Below are positions 24,588 through 32,749 of a stretch of DNA of 33,843 bases, one piece after another (the first letter of the stretch is position 1; each line of letters opens with the position of its first letter). The position numbers were made by a program, and so were the translations under genes. The DNA is from Lachnospiraceae bacterium (GTDB lineage: Bacteria > Bacillota > Clostridia > Lachnospirales > Lachnospiraceae): contig JAILRH010000058.1 of the NCBI GenBank assembly GCA_024698345.1, forward strand, positions 1 through 33,843, written 5' to 3'. The notes under the pieces are model-generated. The model did no database searches. It saw only the letters and a program-made list of their open reading frames with translations, and was not told where the DNA came from.

Positions 24588-25178
24588 ATGTTTAATATTA
24601 TCGTGAAAATGTACATAACCCTTTTTCCAACTATTCTCGCGGGCATTGCTAACATGGGGTGGTGTAAATCTTCCCTGATGAAAGCAGCCATGAAGCCAAT
24701 GGATTTTGGAAAGGAGTTTTCAGACGGAAAGAGAATATTCGGAGACAACAAAACATGGAAGGGATTTTTTGGATATATTTTGTTTAACACCATCTTTTCC
24801 ATACTGTGGGGTATTATATGCAACGTTACAAAAATTGAGCAATGGAATTATTTCTATTTAAGTCATGACAATACTGTTCTTTTGAATGTCATTATAGGTA
24901 TTCTTCTTGGTTTGGGTTATGCATTATTTGAACTTCCTAACAGTTTTATTAAAAGGAGGCTTGATATCACTCCCGGCAAAAGTATTGATGGGATTAAAAA
25001 AGCCTTTTTTATTTTTTTAGATCAGGCCGATTCAATTATCGGATGTGCTTTGGTGGTCTGGCTTTTTTACGATATTGGAATAGGATTATATCTGTTATTC
25101 ATCATAGTTGGAGCCTTTACTCACATCCTAATCAATATGCTGCTCTACTTCTTACACCTGAGAAAAAATATGTTTTAG
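24588..25178 (+). CDS. CarS-like CDP-lipid synthase (DUF46/CDP-archaeol synthase family)
   Basis: The 196-residue membrane protein (five to six TMs) carries the family's motifs: DGKRIFGDNKTWKG at 46-59, then SFIKRRLDITPGK at 119-131 in the position of the S-F-I-K-R-R-l-g-i-x-x-G block, and LDQADSI at 144-150. In archaea this family joins CTP and unsaturated archaetidic acid to form CDP-archaeol. Bacteria normally use the larger CdsA for diacyl lipids, so this gene is probably a second, dedicated CTP-dependent enzyme. The GD that usually precedes the SF-x-KRR block is replaced by ELPN. AGAGAGG lies 13-19 bases before the ATG. It is the first gene of the seven-gene operon, 24 bp ahead of the dikinase. 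Confidence 0.82.
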   Translation: MFNIIVKMYITLFPTILAGIANMGWCKSSLMKAAMKPMDFGKEFSDGKRIFGDNKTWKGFFGYILFNTIFSILWGIICNVTKIEQWNYFYLSHDNTVLLNVIIGILLGLGYALFELPNSFIKRRLDITPGKSIDGIKKAFFIFLDQADSIIGCALVVWLFYDIGIGLYLLFIIVGAFTHILINMLLYFLHLRKNMF

Positions 25179-25202
25179 TTTTTAGAAATTGAGGGATTAT
25201 AA

Positions 25203-27752
25203 ATGATAGTAAAATTGGATACAAACAGTAATAATAATAATAATAATTCCGGTAGTGAGATTGAACACAATCCTATAAACAAACTTGGAAACAAAGGTAA
25301 GTTTCTTCTTCAAATGAAAACGGCAGGCTTCAATGTTCCTGACGGTTTTATTCTTGACAGTGACATTTACGATATTACAATAGCCGCAAACGGATTGAGA
25401 GAAAAACTGGACTCTATATTACCACATCTAACTATGCAAAACGTCAAAGAGATTTCATGTGAACTTGTATCTCTTTGGGAAGATGCATTGTTGCCGGATA
25501 ATATTTGTCACGAACTGGATTTACTGACAGATGACGATACTCTGTATGCCGTCAGAAGTAGCGGTCTTATGGAAGATCTTGCCTCTCATTCTTTTGCAGG
25601 GCAGTATGATACTTTTCTAAATGTAAAAAAAGAGGATATCGCATCCAAAGTTATCGGCTGCTATCAGTCAATGTTTCGTGAGGTTTTGTTACAGTACTTA
25701 GTAAATAATAATTTAGATACAGCTGCTCTTAAGATGTCAGTAATTGTTCAGGAGATGGTTCCCGCTCAGTATAGTGGAATCTGTTTTAGTGTCAATCCTT
25801 CCACCGGCGAAGACAAGGTTATGCTTATAGAGGTGTCAAAAGGGCTTGGCGAAAATATTGTAAGCGGTCGTACTGCACCGGAACAATACTTTTATAACTG
25901 GTATGACCAAAAGGAAATCAGGCGTAACAGCAATAATTCTTTGCTCTCACCTTCAATGGTTGACAAGTGTGCCAAAGTCTTTGAAGGCATTCAGTTATTT
26001 TTCGGTTATCCCTGTGATATTGAATTTGCAGTTTACAACGAAGAGGTTTTTATTCTTCAGTCAAGACAGATAACCAAACTGCAGTACAACGGTATTAAAG
26101 ATATGTGGACTACTGCTGATTTCAAGGACGGCGGTGTATCTGCCACGGTGTGCACACCTTATATGTGGAGTTTATACGAATATATCTGGGATTATTCTCT
26201 AAGAAACTTCATTGTAAAAACTGAGATTCTGACTGACGATGAACTTCCTGATATATTAGGTGAGATGTTCTACGGTCGCCCATACTGGAACATGAGTGCA
26301 GTCAAAAAAGCGATGAGCCAGGTTATCGGTTATAAGGAACGTGAATTTGACAACGAATACGGAATAACCGGAAATTACGAAGGCGACGGTGCAACCACTA
26401 AGATTACTCCAAAGACTCTTCACAGAATGTTGAGAATAGTATTGCGCCAGAGTCAATTGTTAAGACACAGAAGAAAAAATGCCCAAAGATACAAATCAGA
26501 TCTTTTAAAGCGCTATTATCTTGATAAGAAAAAATATGATACTAATCAGATTAAAGACATCGAAAAAGATTTTTACCGTATCACAAAGAGTACATATCTT
26601 AGAAGTGAAACAACATATTTCTGGCAGATTTTTATTAACACAATCCATCAGTCATTGTACAAAGACAGTCTGCTTAAATATGTGTCGGAGAGCGAGTATC
26701 TGGCTTTGCTTGGCAGCATTAACAACATCTCCCATCTTCTGCCTTTCTATGAAATGTGGGATGTATCAAGAGATATCCGAAATAATGCGGACGCATTTGA
26801 ATACTGGAAGTCAAATGATATAAATGAACTGACAAATCATCTGTCTGACAGTGAATATTGTATGCCTGAAGTGGATAAAATTTTGCAAAAATACGGATAC
26901 CATTCAGACAAGGAATTAGACATTACTTACCCTTGTTATTATGAAAATCCTTCTACCATAGTTAGCATGGTAAAAGATATGGTTGTGCTTGACGATTCAT
27001 TCTCACCAAATGAAGATAAAGAAAAAGGACTGGCTATGCAAAAGGAAGTCCTTGATAAGATTGCAGCCAATGTCTCTCCAAAGGTTTTCAAAAAAGTACA
27101 CAAAAAAGTTATTAACATGCGTGACATGCTCTGGTGGCGCGAGGAATTCAGAGATATTTCCACCCGCTTCTACTATCTTCTGAGAGTGTACACAATTGAG
27201 TATGCAAAGTTACTGGCCAAACAGGGGATACTTGAAAATATCGAAGATGTCTGGTTCTTAAAAGTTAAAAACCTTTGGGACTTCATTGATGATAAATGCA
27301 CAGCTGATGAACTTCAGACCACAATAGAAAAGAATAAAAGATATTATAATTCTTACAGAAACTATATCAGTGACAACGAGATTGGAACTGTATTCTCTGA
27401 TAACGGTGCTACCACAAAGGACAATGCTTCATCCGGAATAAAGGGACTTGGTGCAAATAACGGAACAGTTACAGGTGTGGCAAGGGTAATAGAAGATTTC
27501 ACTGAAATTGACCGATTAAAAGAAGGTGATATTCTCATTACCAAATTTACCGATACCGGATGGACTCCAAAATTTGCCATTCTTTCAGGCATTGTTACTG
27601 AATACGGCGGAATCCTCTGCCATGCGGCAATAGTTTCAAGAGAATACGGAATACCTGCCATTGTCTGTTGCAAAGATGCCATGAAAAAAATTCGCGACGG
27701 ACAAATCATTACAGTAAATGGAGCCACAGGTACCGTAACAATAAATAAGTAA
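25203..27752 (+). CDS. PEP-synthase/rifampin-phosphotransferase-like dikinase 1
   Basis: The 849-residue protein has an N-terminal ATP-grasp domain of the PPDK/PEP-synthase type (about 22-300), with N30-K-G-K, R118 in YAVRSS, VQEMVPAQYSGICFSVNP and D-I-E274 plus LQSRQIT. A middle domain of unknown type (about 300-730) follows. The C-terminal swivelling His domain (about 745-849) has H807 in ILCHAAIVSREYGIPAI. This order matches rifampin phosphotransferase and unlike PEP synthase there is no TIM-barrel PEP domain. The enzyme would split ATP to AMP and phosphate and pass the beta-phosphate via the His to a hydroxyl acceptor bound in the middle domain. The acceptor is unknown; context suggests a lipid or lipid precursor. 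Near the start lies a run of Asn residues. Confidence 0.85.
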   Translation: MIVKLDTNSNNNNNNSGSEIEHNPINKLGNKGKFLLQMKTAGFNVPDGFILDSDIYDITIAANGLREKLDSILPHLTMQNVKEISCELVSLWEDALLPDNICHELDLLTDDDTLYAVRSSGLMEDLASHSFAGQYDTFLNVKKEDIASKVIGCYQSMFREVLLQYLVNNNLDTAALKMSVIVQEMVPAQYSGICFSVNPSTGEDKVMLIEVSKGLGENIVSGRTAPEQYFYNWYDQKEIRRNSNNSLLSPSMVDKCAKVFEGIQLFFGYPCDIEFAVYNEEVFILQSRQITKLQYNGIKDMWTTADFKDGGVSATVCTPYMWSLYEYIWDYSLRNFIVKTEILTDDELPDILGEMFYGRPYWNMSAVKKAMSQVIGYKEREFDNEYGITGNYEGDGATTKITPKTLHRMLRIVLRQSQLLRHRRKNAQRYKSDLLKRYYLDKKKYDTNQIKDIEKDFYRITKSTYLRSETTYFWQIFINTIHQSLYKDSLLKYVSESEYLALLGSINNISHLLPFYEMWDVSRDIRNNADAFEYWKSNDINELTNHLSDSEYCMPEVDKILQKYGYHSDKELDITYPCYYENPSTIVSMVKDMVVLDDSFSPNEDKEKGLAMQKEVLDKIAANVSPKVFKKVHKKVINMRDMLWWREEFRDISTRFYYLLRVYTIEYAKLLAKQGILENIEDVWFLKVKNLWDFIDDKCTADELQTTIEKNKRYYNSYRNYISDNEIGTVFSDNGATTKDNASSGIKGLGANNGTVTGVARVIEDFTEIDRLKEGDILITKFTDTGWTPKFAILSGIVTEYGGILCHAAIVSREYGIPAIVCCKDAMKKIRDGQIITVNGATGTVTINK
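25229..25248. repeat. Trinucleotide TAA/AAT microsatellite in dikinase 1
   Basis: Six TAA units in a row encode a run of Asn (residues 10-15) near the N-terminus. Gain or loss of a unit changes the run without a frameshift. Confidence 0.85.
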
Positions 27753-27765
27753 AGGATGAACTGAT

Positions 27766-28380
27766 ATGAAATATATTGTTGGAATGTGGAACAAATCAGT
27801 AATATTAACTTACCTTGGAATGGCCTTTGCCGTGCTTGGTATATATATGTGTTTTGACAACAAAATCAATTATGCATATTGCTGTCTTATTATCGCAGGA
27901 GTATGCGATTTGTTTGACGGCGCAGTGGCAAGAAAAGTTAAGCGTAACGATGAAGAAAAACAATTTGGCATAGAACAGGATTCACTTGTGGATGTTATGA
28001 GTTTCATTGCACTTCCGCTATGTATATTTATTACAACCGGAGGCAGCAGCTTCTACCGTGTACCTGTATTTATTTTTTTTGCTGTAAGCGGAATAGCAAG
28101 ACTTGGATATTTTAATGTTGTAACTGCTGACGAAAACAAAGCAATCAAGTACTACATCGGTCTTCCGGTCACATATACAGCCCTGATTTTTCCTCTGGTA
28201 TATCTGCTTCACCTTGTAACTGATCAGAATATTTTTTCAGTTATTAACATGGTAGCTGTACTTGTTGTTGGAATACTTCAACTGCTAAAAATCAACATTA
28301 TAAAACCAAAGGGAGCAGCATATATCTTTTTTGCATTATTGGCTGTCGCTCTGGTTATTCTATATTTGGTGGTACTATGA
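27766..28380 (+). CDS. CDP-alcohol phosphatidyltransferase, phosphatidylserine-synthase-like
   Basis: The 204-residue membrane protein has the complete CDP-alcohol phosphotransferase motif D48-x2-D51-G52-x2-A55-R56-x11-G68-x3-D72-x3-D76, whose Asp residues bind metal and the CDP-lipid. About six TMs follow the usual plan. The enzyme swaps CMP for an alcohol head group. The PSD-like gene directly after it, with ATGA overlap at 28377-28380, argues for serine as the alcohol (PssA or archaetidylserine synthase type). Its activated lipid would come from the CarS-like enzyme. Other alcohols such as glycerol phosphate or inositol phosphate are possible but fit the context less well. Confidence 0.85.
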   Translation: MKYIVGMWNKSVILTYLGMAFAVLGIYMCFDNKINYAYCCLIIAGVCDLFDGAVARKVKRNDEEKQFGIEQDSLVDVMSFIALPLCIFITTGGSSFYRVPVFIFFAVSGIARLGYFNVVTADENKAIKYYIGLPVTYTALIFPLVYLLHLVTDQNIFSVINMVAVLVVGILQLLKINIIKPKGAAYIFFALLAVALVILYLVVL

Positions 28381-29237
28381 AAATATATAACAGAAAAGAA
28401 AAATCTTATGAAGAAATACGGCAATTCGGTCAGGGGGCACTTGCTTTTTTGTACGGCAATGCCTTTGGCAGACTTCTTTTAAAAATAGCAGTTTCTCCCC
28501 TGGTTTCTTCTATTTACGGATGGATGAACCAAAGACCGAAAAGTGCAAAAAAAATTCCCGGATTCATAAGTGAATACAATATCAATACTAAAGATTACGA
28601 AGATCGTGAATACACATCTTTCACAGACTTTTTCACAAGAAAAATAAAAGAAGGCGCAAGAGTCATTGACCGTAATGCAGAAATATTGATTTCTCCCTGC
28701 GACTCAAAACTACTTGTATATAAGATTGATTCTGATCTTAGAGTCATGGTTAAAGGGCGCGAATACACCCTTGACGAATTGGTTGCAGGAAAGACAGATA
28801 CTGATTCTTTTAAAGGAGGATGGTGCCTTGTATACCGTCTCTCAATGGATGATTATCACAGATACTGTTTTGTGGATGAAGGTAAAATGTCGGACAGCTA
28901 CAAGATTAAAGGTAAGCTGCACACGGTGAGTTCCCTGTCATCAGCTTACAAAATATACAAGGAGAATACCCGCGTGATTAACGAATTAGAAACCAATAAT
29001 TTTGGTAAAATAATACATATTGAAGTTGGCGCATTACTTGTTGGAAAAATAAAAAACAGAAATGTTATCAGCTTTGAGCGCGGAGAAGAAAAAGGATACT
29101 TTGAACCCGGCGGTTCTACTATAGTACAGTTCATAGAAGCTAATACTGTATCAATTGATGAAGATATATTAGAACAGAGTGCAGCAGGCATTGAAACTAA
29201 AGTTTATTACGGAGAAAGAGTAGGGAAAAAATGTTAA
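28377..29237 (+). CDS. psd: Phosphatidylserine decarboxylase-like protein
   Basis: The 286-residue protein has the PSD plan. The catalytic Asp block is ISPCDSK (105-111), the substrate-loop block is DDYHRYCFVDEG (158-169) and the self-cleavage site is GGST at 245-248, where S247 would give the pyruvoyl group of the small subunit. GGST is the version used by type II enzymes. In the usual motif YHRxH a second His follows H161; here that position is C164. Membership is clear but full activity depends on whether that change is normal in its subgroup. It decarboxylates a serine-headed lipid to an ethanolamine-headed one. Its end overlaps the UbiA gene by 7 bp. An N-terminal region of about 90 residues is probably membrane-associated. 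Confidence 0.85.
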   Translation: MKIYNRKEKSYEEIRQFGQGALAFLYGNAFGRLLLKIAVSPLVSSIYGWMNQRPKSAKKIPGFISEYNINTKDYEDREYTSFTDFFTRKIKEGARVIDRNAEILISPCDSKLLVYKIDSDLRVMVKGREYTLDELVAGKTDTDSFKGGWCLVYRLSMDDYHRYCFVDEGKMSDSYKIKGKLHTVSSLSSAYKIYKENTRVINELETNNFGKIIHIEVGALLVGKIKNRNVISFERGEEKGYFEPGGSTIVQFIEANTVSIDEDILEQSAAGIETKVYYGERVGKKC

Positions 29238-30130
29238 ACAGATTACATATCTATATGAAAGAAAGATATCCTTTAATCCCACGACTTATTCTGGGATTAA
29301 TTATATTTTTGGAAATTCATTTTATTATACTCTTAAATGAAGGAGTAACACATTTTCAAATCGGAATACAGGAGTTCGTTGGAGCCTTTACTGTCTTTGC
29401 CTTTCTTTTGTGGCTTCGCATCGCAGATGACCTGAAAGATTTTGAAGTGGACAAGGTTCTGTTTCCGGACAGACCTTTGGCAAGAGGAAGTGTATACAAA
29501 AAAGATGTTGTTATATTTTGTATAATAATTCAGGCAATCTCTCTTGTTCTTAACTTTGTCTTCATGAACAATTTCTTTTTCTGGATTATTTTATATTTTT
29601 ACGGTTACCTGATGAGTAAATGGTTCTTTCAGAAAGCTAAAATACAGCCAAGCTTACCTCTTGCTTTAGTAACTCACAATCCTGTGCAGATGTTTGTAAA
29701 TCTCTACATAATATCATTTACCGTTATCAAATATCATTTGCCGGCTTTTACTCTCACAACTGTTCTGACACTTTGGACTTTGTATTTTCCTGCCCTGATT
29801 TGGGAAGTCTCAAGAAAGATCAAAGCTCCGAAAGATGAAAATGATTACACGACTTACTCCAAACTATTCGGGCATGTAAGATCAACAAGATTTGTAATGA
29901 TTCTCACCATCGTAGATATTATTACAAACATGATATTGGTATACAGGCTGAACAAAATTTCCATTTTAATATTCTTTGTTTTGGTTTCTTGGATGACATG
30001 GAAATTTATTCAGTTCATGAAAAATCCTGAGAGATTTGTTCTCGTTGAGAAAGTTGAAATATATACCTATTTACAGGAGACAACAATGTTGCTCACTGTT
30101 GTAGTTTATTTGCTGGTTGGAAGGATTTAG
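29231..30130 (+). CDS. UbiA-superfamily prenyltransferase-like membrane protein
   Basis: The 299-residue protein has about eight TMs. The first Asp-rich motif is R63-I-A-D66-D67-L-K-D70, followed by D74 and the family's D80-R-P-L-A-R-G. The second is not a plain DxxxD: it reads E192-V-S-R-K-I-K-A-P-K-D202-E-N-D205, then YTTYSKLFG. UbiA enzymes move a prenyl chain from a diphosphate donor to a lipid-soluble acceptor; in archaea one of them makes digeranylgeranylglyceryl phosphate. This subgroup, with the SRKI-x-AP segment, is not one whose substrates I know. Its place between PSD and a second dikinase points to lipid assembly. It is followed one base later by the next ATG. Confidence 0.8.
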   Translation: MLNRLHIYMKERYPLIPRLILGLIIFLEIHFIILLNEGVTHFQIGIQEFVGAFTVFAFLLWLRIADDLKDFEVDKVLFPDRPLARGSVYKKDVVIFCIIIQAISLVLNFVFMNNFFFWIILYFYGYLMSKWFFQKAKIQPSLPLALVTHNPVQMFVNLYIISFTVIKYHLPAFTLTTVLTLWTLYFPALIWEVSRKIKAPKDENDYTTYSKLFGHVRSTRFVMILTIVDIITNMILVYRLNKISILIFFVLVSWMTWKFIQFMKNPERFVLVEKVEIYTYLQETTMLLTVVVYLLVGRI

Positions 30131-30131
30131 T

Positions 30132-32669
30132 ATGTTTGGCAATAAAATAAACAATCTTCTGGCTCTGAAAAATGCAGGACAACCGGTTCCTGAATTTGAA
30201 GTCATAGCTTTTGAAGATATAATTGATACAACTAAATATGAAAACCTGCTGGAAGCATATCTGGCTGCGCACATGCAGGAAGATTCCGCTGAGAAGAGGC
30301 AGGATAATCCGACTGCGCACATGCAGAATCTTAGAACTGATGAGTTGTCAGAACTTCTCTCAAGCTGCGTCAGAAAAGATTTTAAATCATCCTTTGAAAA
30401 CACATTTTCCCACTTAGGCGATGCAGTTGCGGTTCGAAGCAGTTGCAAATTGGAAGACAGCGATAAACAAAGCTTCGCCGGTCAGTTTTCTACATTTTTG
30501 AATGTTCCGGCTTACGATATTTTTGATAAAGTTTTGCAATGTCTGAAATCTCTGTTCTCGGAAAATGTTCTGACATACCTTGATCAAAAAATGATTTCTC
30601 CAAGAGAACTGGTTATGGATGTTATTATTCAAAAAATGATTCCTTCCGACATTTCCGGAGTACTTTTCACATCAAACCCTCAGGGTATTCTAAACGAGAG
30701 TGTAATTGTTGCAGGAAGAGGTCTTGGGGAAGGAGTTGTCCTGGGCAGGGTTGATACTACTACTTACTATTACCATCTCGCGGACAAACTATATTATTAC
30801 GAGGGGAAAGAGGATTTATTGCCAAATAACAAGGTGGAACTGTTAATACACACTGCGAAAAAAATCACGGGTATTCTCGGAGAATATATCGATTTAGAGT
30901 TTGCATTTTTTAATGATAACCTCTACATTCTTCAGGCAAGAAAAATAACCACGATTAAAGATGACAGCCCTCTTATTTTAGATAACAGTAATATTGTGGA
31001 AAGTTATCCGGGCACTTCTCTCCCTCTCACGGTTTCCTTTGTAAAAATCATTTACGGCGGTGTATTTAAAGGTGTAAGCCGCAGGGTTCTGAAAAATGAG
31101 AGAGAACTGAAAAAGCACGAAGATGTATTTTATAATATGGTGGGAAATGCTAACGGAAGAATATACTATAAAATCAGCAACTGGTATACTGTTCTGAAAT
31201 TTCTTCCATTTCACAATAAAATTATTCCTGTCTGGCAAGAGATGCTTGGTGTAAAAAACAAGAGTTATGATGCAAATGAAGTTAACCTCTCACTCCCTGT
31301 AAGAATAATGACCTATGTAAATTCTTTCTGTGAACTAATCACGGTACCCCGTCATATGAAAAAATTGGAAGACAACTTTACTAAAGTCAACAATTGGTTT
31401 TATGAGTCTTTCAGTGATGACAGTACCCCAAAAGAGTTACTGGAAATGTATGGGGAGATAAAAGATAAATTATTATCCATATGGGATATTACTCTGCTCA
31501 ACGATATGTATGCTTTTATATTTACCGGCCTTGTAAAATCAAGACTAACGAAAAAGTACAACTTCTCAGAAGCCGAATGTAATAATTATATATCAGGCAT
31601 TTCAAATATAGAGAGTATGAAACCTGTAAAAGCACTGTTAGAACTGGCATATCATTTTGACGAATACTCAGAAGATGAATATGCGCAAAAAAAGGCCGAC
31701 TATATTCGCCAATATGGTGACCGCAATTTAGAGGAACTAAAACTTGAGAGCGAAACATTCAGAAGTTCCCCAAAACTCCTGGATGAGAAAATCAATTACT
31801 ACCGCAAAAATCTAAAACGCCTTGAGCAAAGCTACAAAGATGTAAACTCTGCTCGTAATTCCATGATAAAAACAGATATTCTGACACGCTTTTTAGTCAA
31901 TCGATGTTCTGTTGGAATTGCCGGCAGAGAAAAATCACGTTTGAATCGAAGCAGAATTTTTGGAATCGTCAGATTAATATTCACTACAATCGGAGATAAT
32001 TTTGCAAGGCGCGGAATACTTGATGACAAGAGAGATATATTTTATCTGACTGTGGAAGAAGTATTTGAAATTGTGGGTATGAATGGTGATTTGACAGGCA
32101 ATGCTTCAGATGACAATGGTTTAGATGACAGTGGTTTAGATAGATTTGGTTCAGATAGCAAAGGTTTAAACAGATTTGGTTCAGATAGCTTTGATATCAA
32201 CCGGATCAAATCCATTGTTAACGAACGAAAAGAAAACTATAAACTTTATGAAGTTCTTCCACCTTACAGCCGATTAATATTTGCAGGAGAAGAATTTGAC
32301 AAAACACATATCAGCATCAATACATATAAACGAAAACAAACTACTAATGTACTGCAAGGTGTGCCATGCTCCGGCGGAATCACTGAGGGTGAAGCACTAG
32401 TCATTGATAATGTCAAAAACTTAAAAGATGTTTCAGACAAAATTCTTGTTACTAAAATGACAGATCCCGGCTGGGTATTTTTGCTTGCTACTGCAAAAGG
32501 TGTACTGTCAGAAAAAGGCTCTCTGCTCTCCCACACTGCCATTATTTCAAGAGAATTAAAAATTCCTGCAATCGTAGGGATAGATAATTTACTGGACACA
32601 ATCGAGAGCGGTGACTATCTGCGAATAGATGCAGGTACCGGGAAGATTGAGATACTCAGGAGGAAATAG
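30132..32669 (+). CDS. PEP-synthase/rifampin-phosphotransferase-like dikinase 2
   Basis: The start is taken at ATG 30132 (MFGNK), with GGAAGGA about eight bases upstream; an in-frame TTG at 30117 is less likely. The 845-residue protein has the same plan as dikinase 1: ATP-grasp with R102 in VAVRSS, DVIIQKMIPSDISGVLFTSNP, D-L-E and LQARKIT; a middle domain; and a C-terminal His domain with H801 in LLSHTAIISREL. The TIM-barrel of true PEP synthase is absent. The two dikinases are divergent paralogues, not recent copies, so they probably phosphorylate different acceptors. A low-complexity linker (about residues 655-690) just before the His domain contains a 30-bp DNA repeat. Its acceptor is unknown. 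Confidence 0.85.
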   Translation: MFGNKINNLLALKNAGQPVPEFEVIAFEDIIDTTKYENLLEAYLAAHMQEDSAEKRQDNPTAHMQNLRTDELSELLSSCVRKDFKSSFENTFSHLGDAVAVRSSCKLEDSDKQSFAGQFSTFLNVPAYDIFDKVLQCLKSLFSENVLTYLDQKMISPRELVMDVIIQKMIPSDISGVLFTSNPQGILNESVIVAGRGLGEGVVLGRVDTTTYYYHLADKLYYYEGKEDLLPNNKVELLIHTAKKITGILGEYIDLEFAFFNDNLYILQARKITTIKDDSPLILDNSNIVESYPGTSLPLTVSFVKIIYGGVFKGVSRRVLKNERELKKHEDVFYNMVGNANGRIYYKISNWYTVLKFLPFHNKIIPVWQEMLGVKNKSYDANEVNLSLPVRIMTYVNSFCELITVPRHMKKLEDNFTKVNNWFYESFSDDSTPKELLEMYGEIKDKLLSIWDITLLNDMYAFIFTGLVKSRLTKKYNFSEAECNNYISGISNIESMKPVKALLELAYHFDEYSEDEYAQKKADYIRQYGDRNLEELKLESETFRSSPKLLDEKINYYRKNLKRLEQSYKDVNSARNSMIKTDILTRFLVNRCSVGIAGREKSRLNRSRIFGIVRLIFTTIGDNFARRGILDDKRDIFYLTVEEVFEIVGMNGDLTGNASDDNGLDDSGLDRFGSDSKGLNRFGSDSFDINRIKSIVNERKENYKLYEVLPPYSRLIFAGEEFDKTHISINTYKRKQTTNVLQGVPCSGGITEGEALVIDNVKNLKDVSDKILVTKMTDPGWVFLLATAKGVLSEKGSLLSHTAIISRELKIPAIVGIDNLLDTIESGDYLRIDAGTGKIEILRRK
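32133..32192. repeat. 30-bp tandem duplication in the linker of dikinase 2
   Basis: Two adjacent 30-bp units starting GGTTTAGATAGATTTGG and GGTTTAAACAGATTTGG match at 25 of 30 bases. They encode a Gly/Asp/Ser-rich flexible linker. The unit is a multiple of three, so the frame is kept. Confidence 0.8.
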
Positions 32670-32749
32670 CCCCCATACACTGTTGCAACACTTAGAAAAA
32701 AGATAAGAGATGCACCTATTAATAATAATGATACTTAGGAGATAACCAA

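Noticed and set aside
25203..27752. True PEP synthase or pyruvate phosphate dikinase
   Set aside because: The PEP-binding TIM-barrel is missing and the His domain is at the C-terminus, as in rifampin phosphotransferase.
30117..30131. TTG start for dikinase 2
   Set aside because: An ATG at 30132 has a better placed ribosome-binding site and gives the family's N-terminus.
30071..30448. 125-codon minus-strand frame
   Set aside because: Antisense to the UbiA and dikinase 2 genes; no family pattern.
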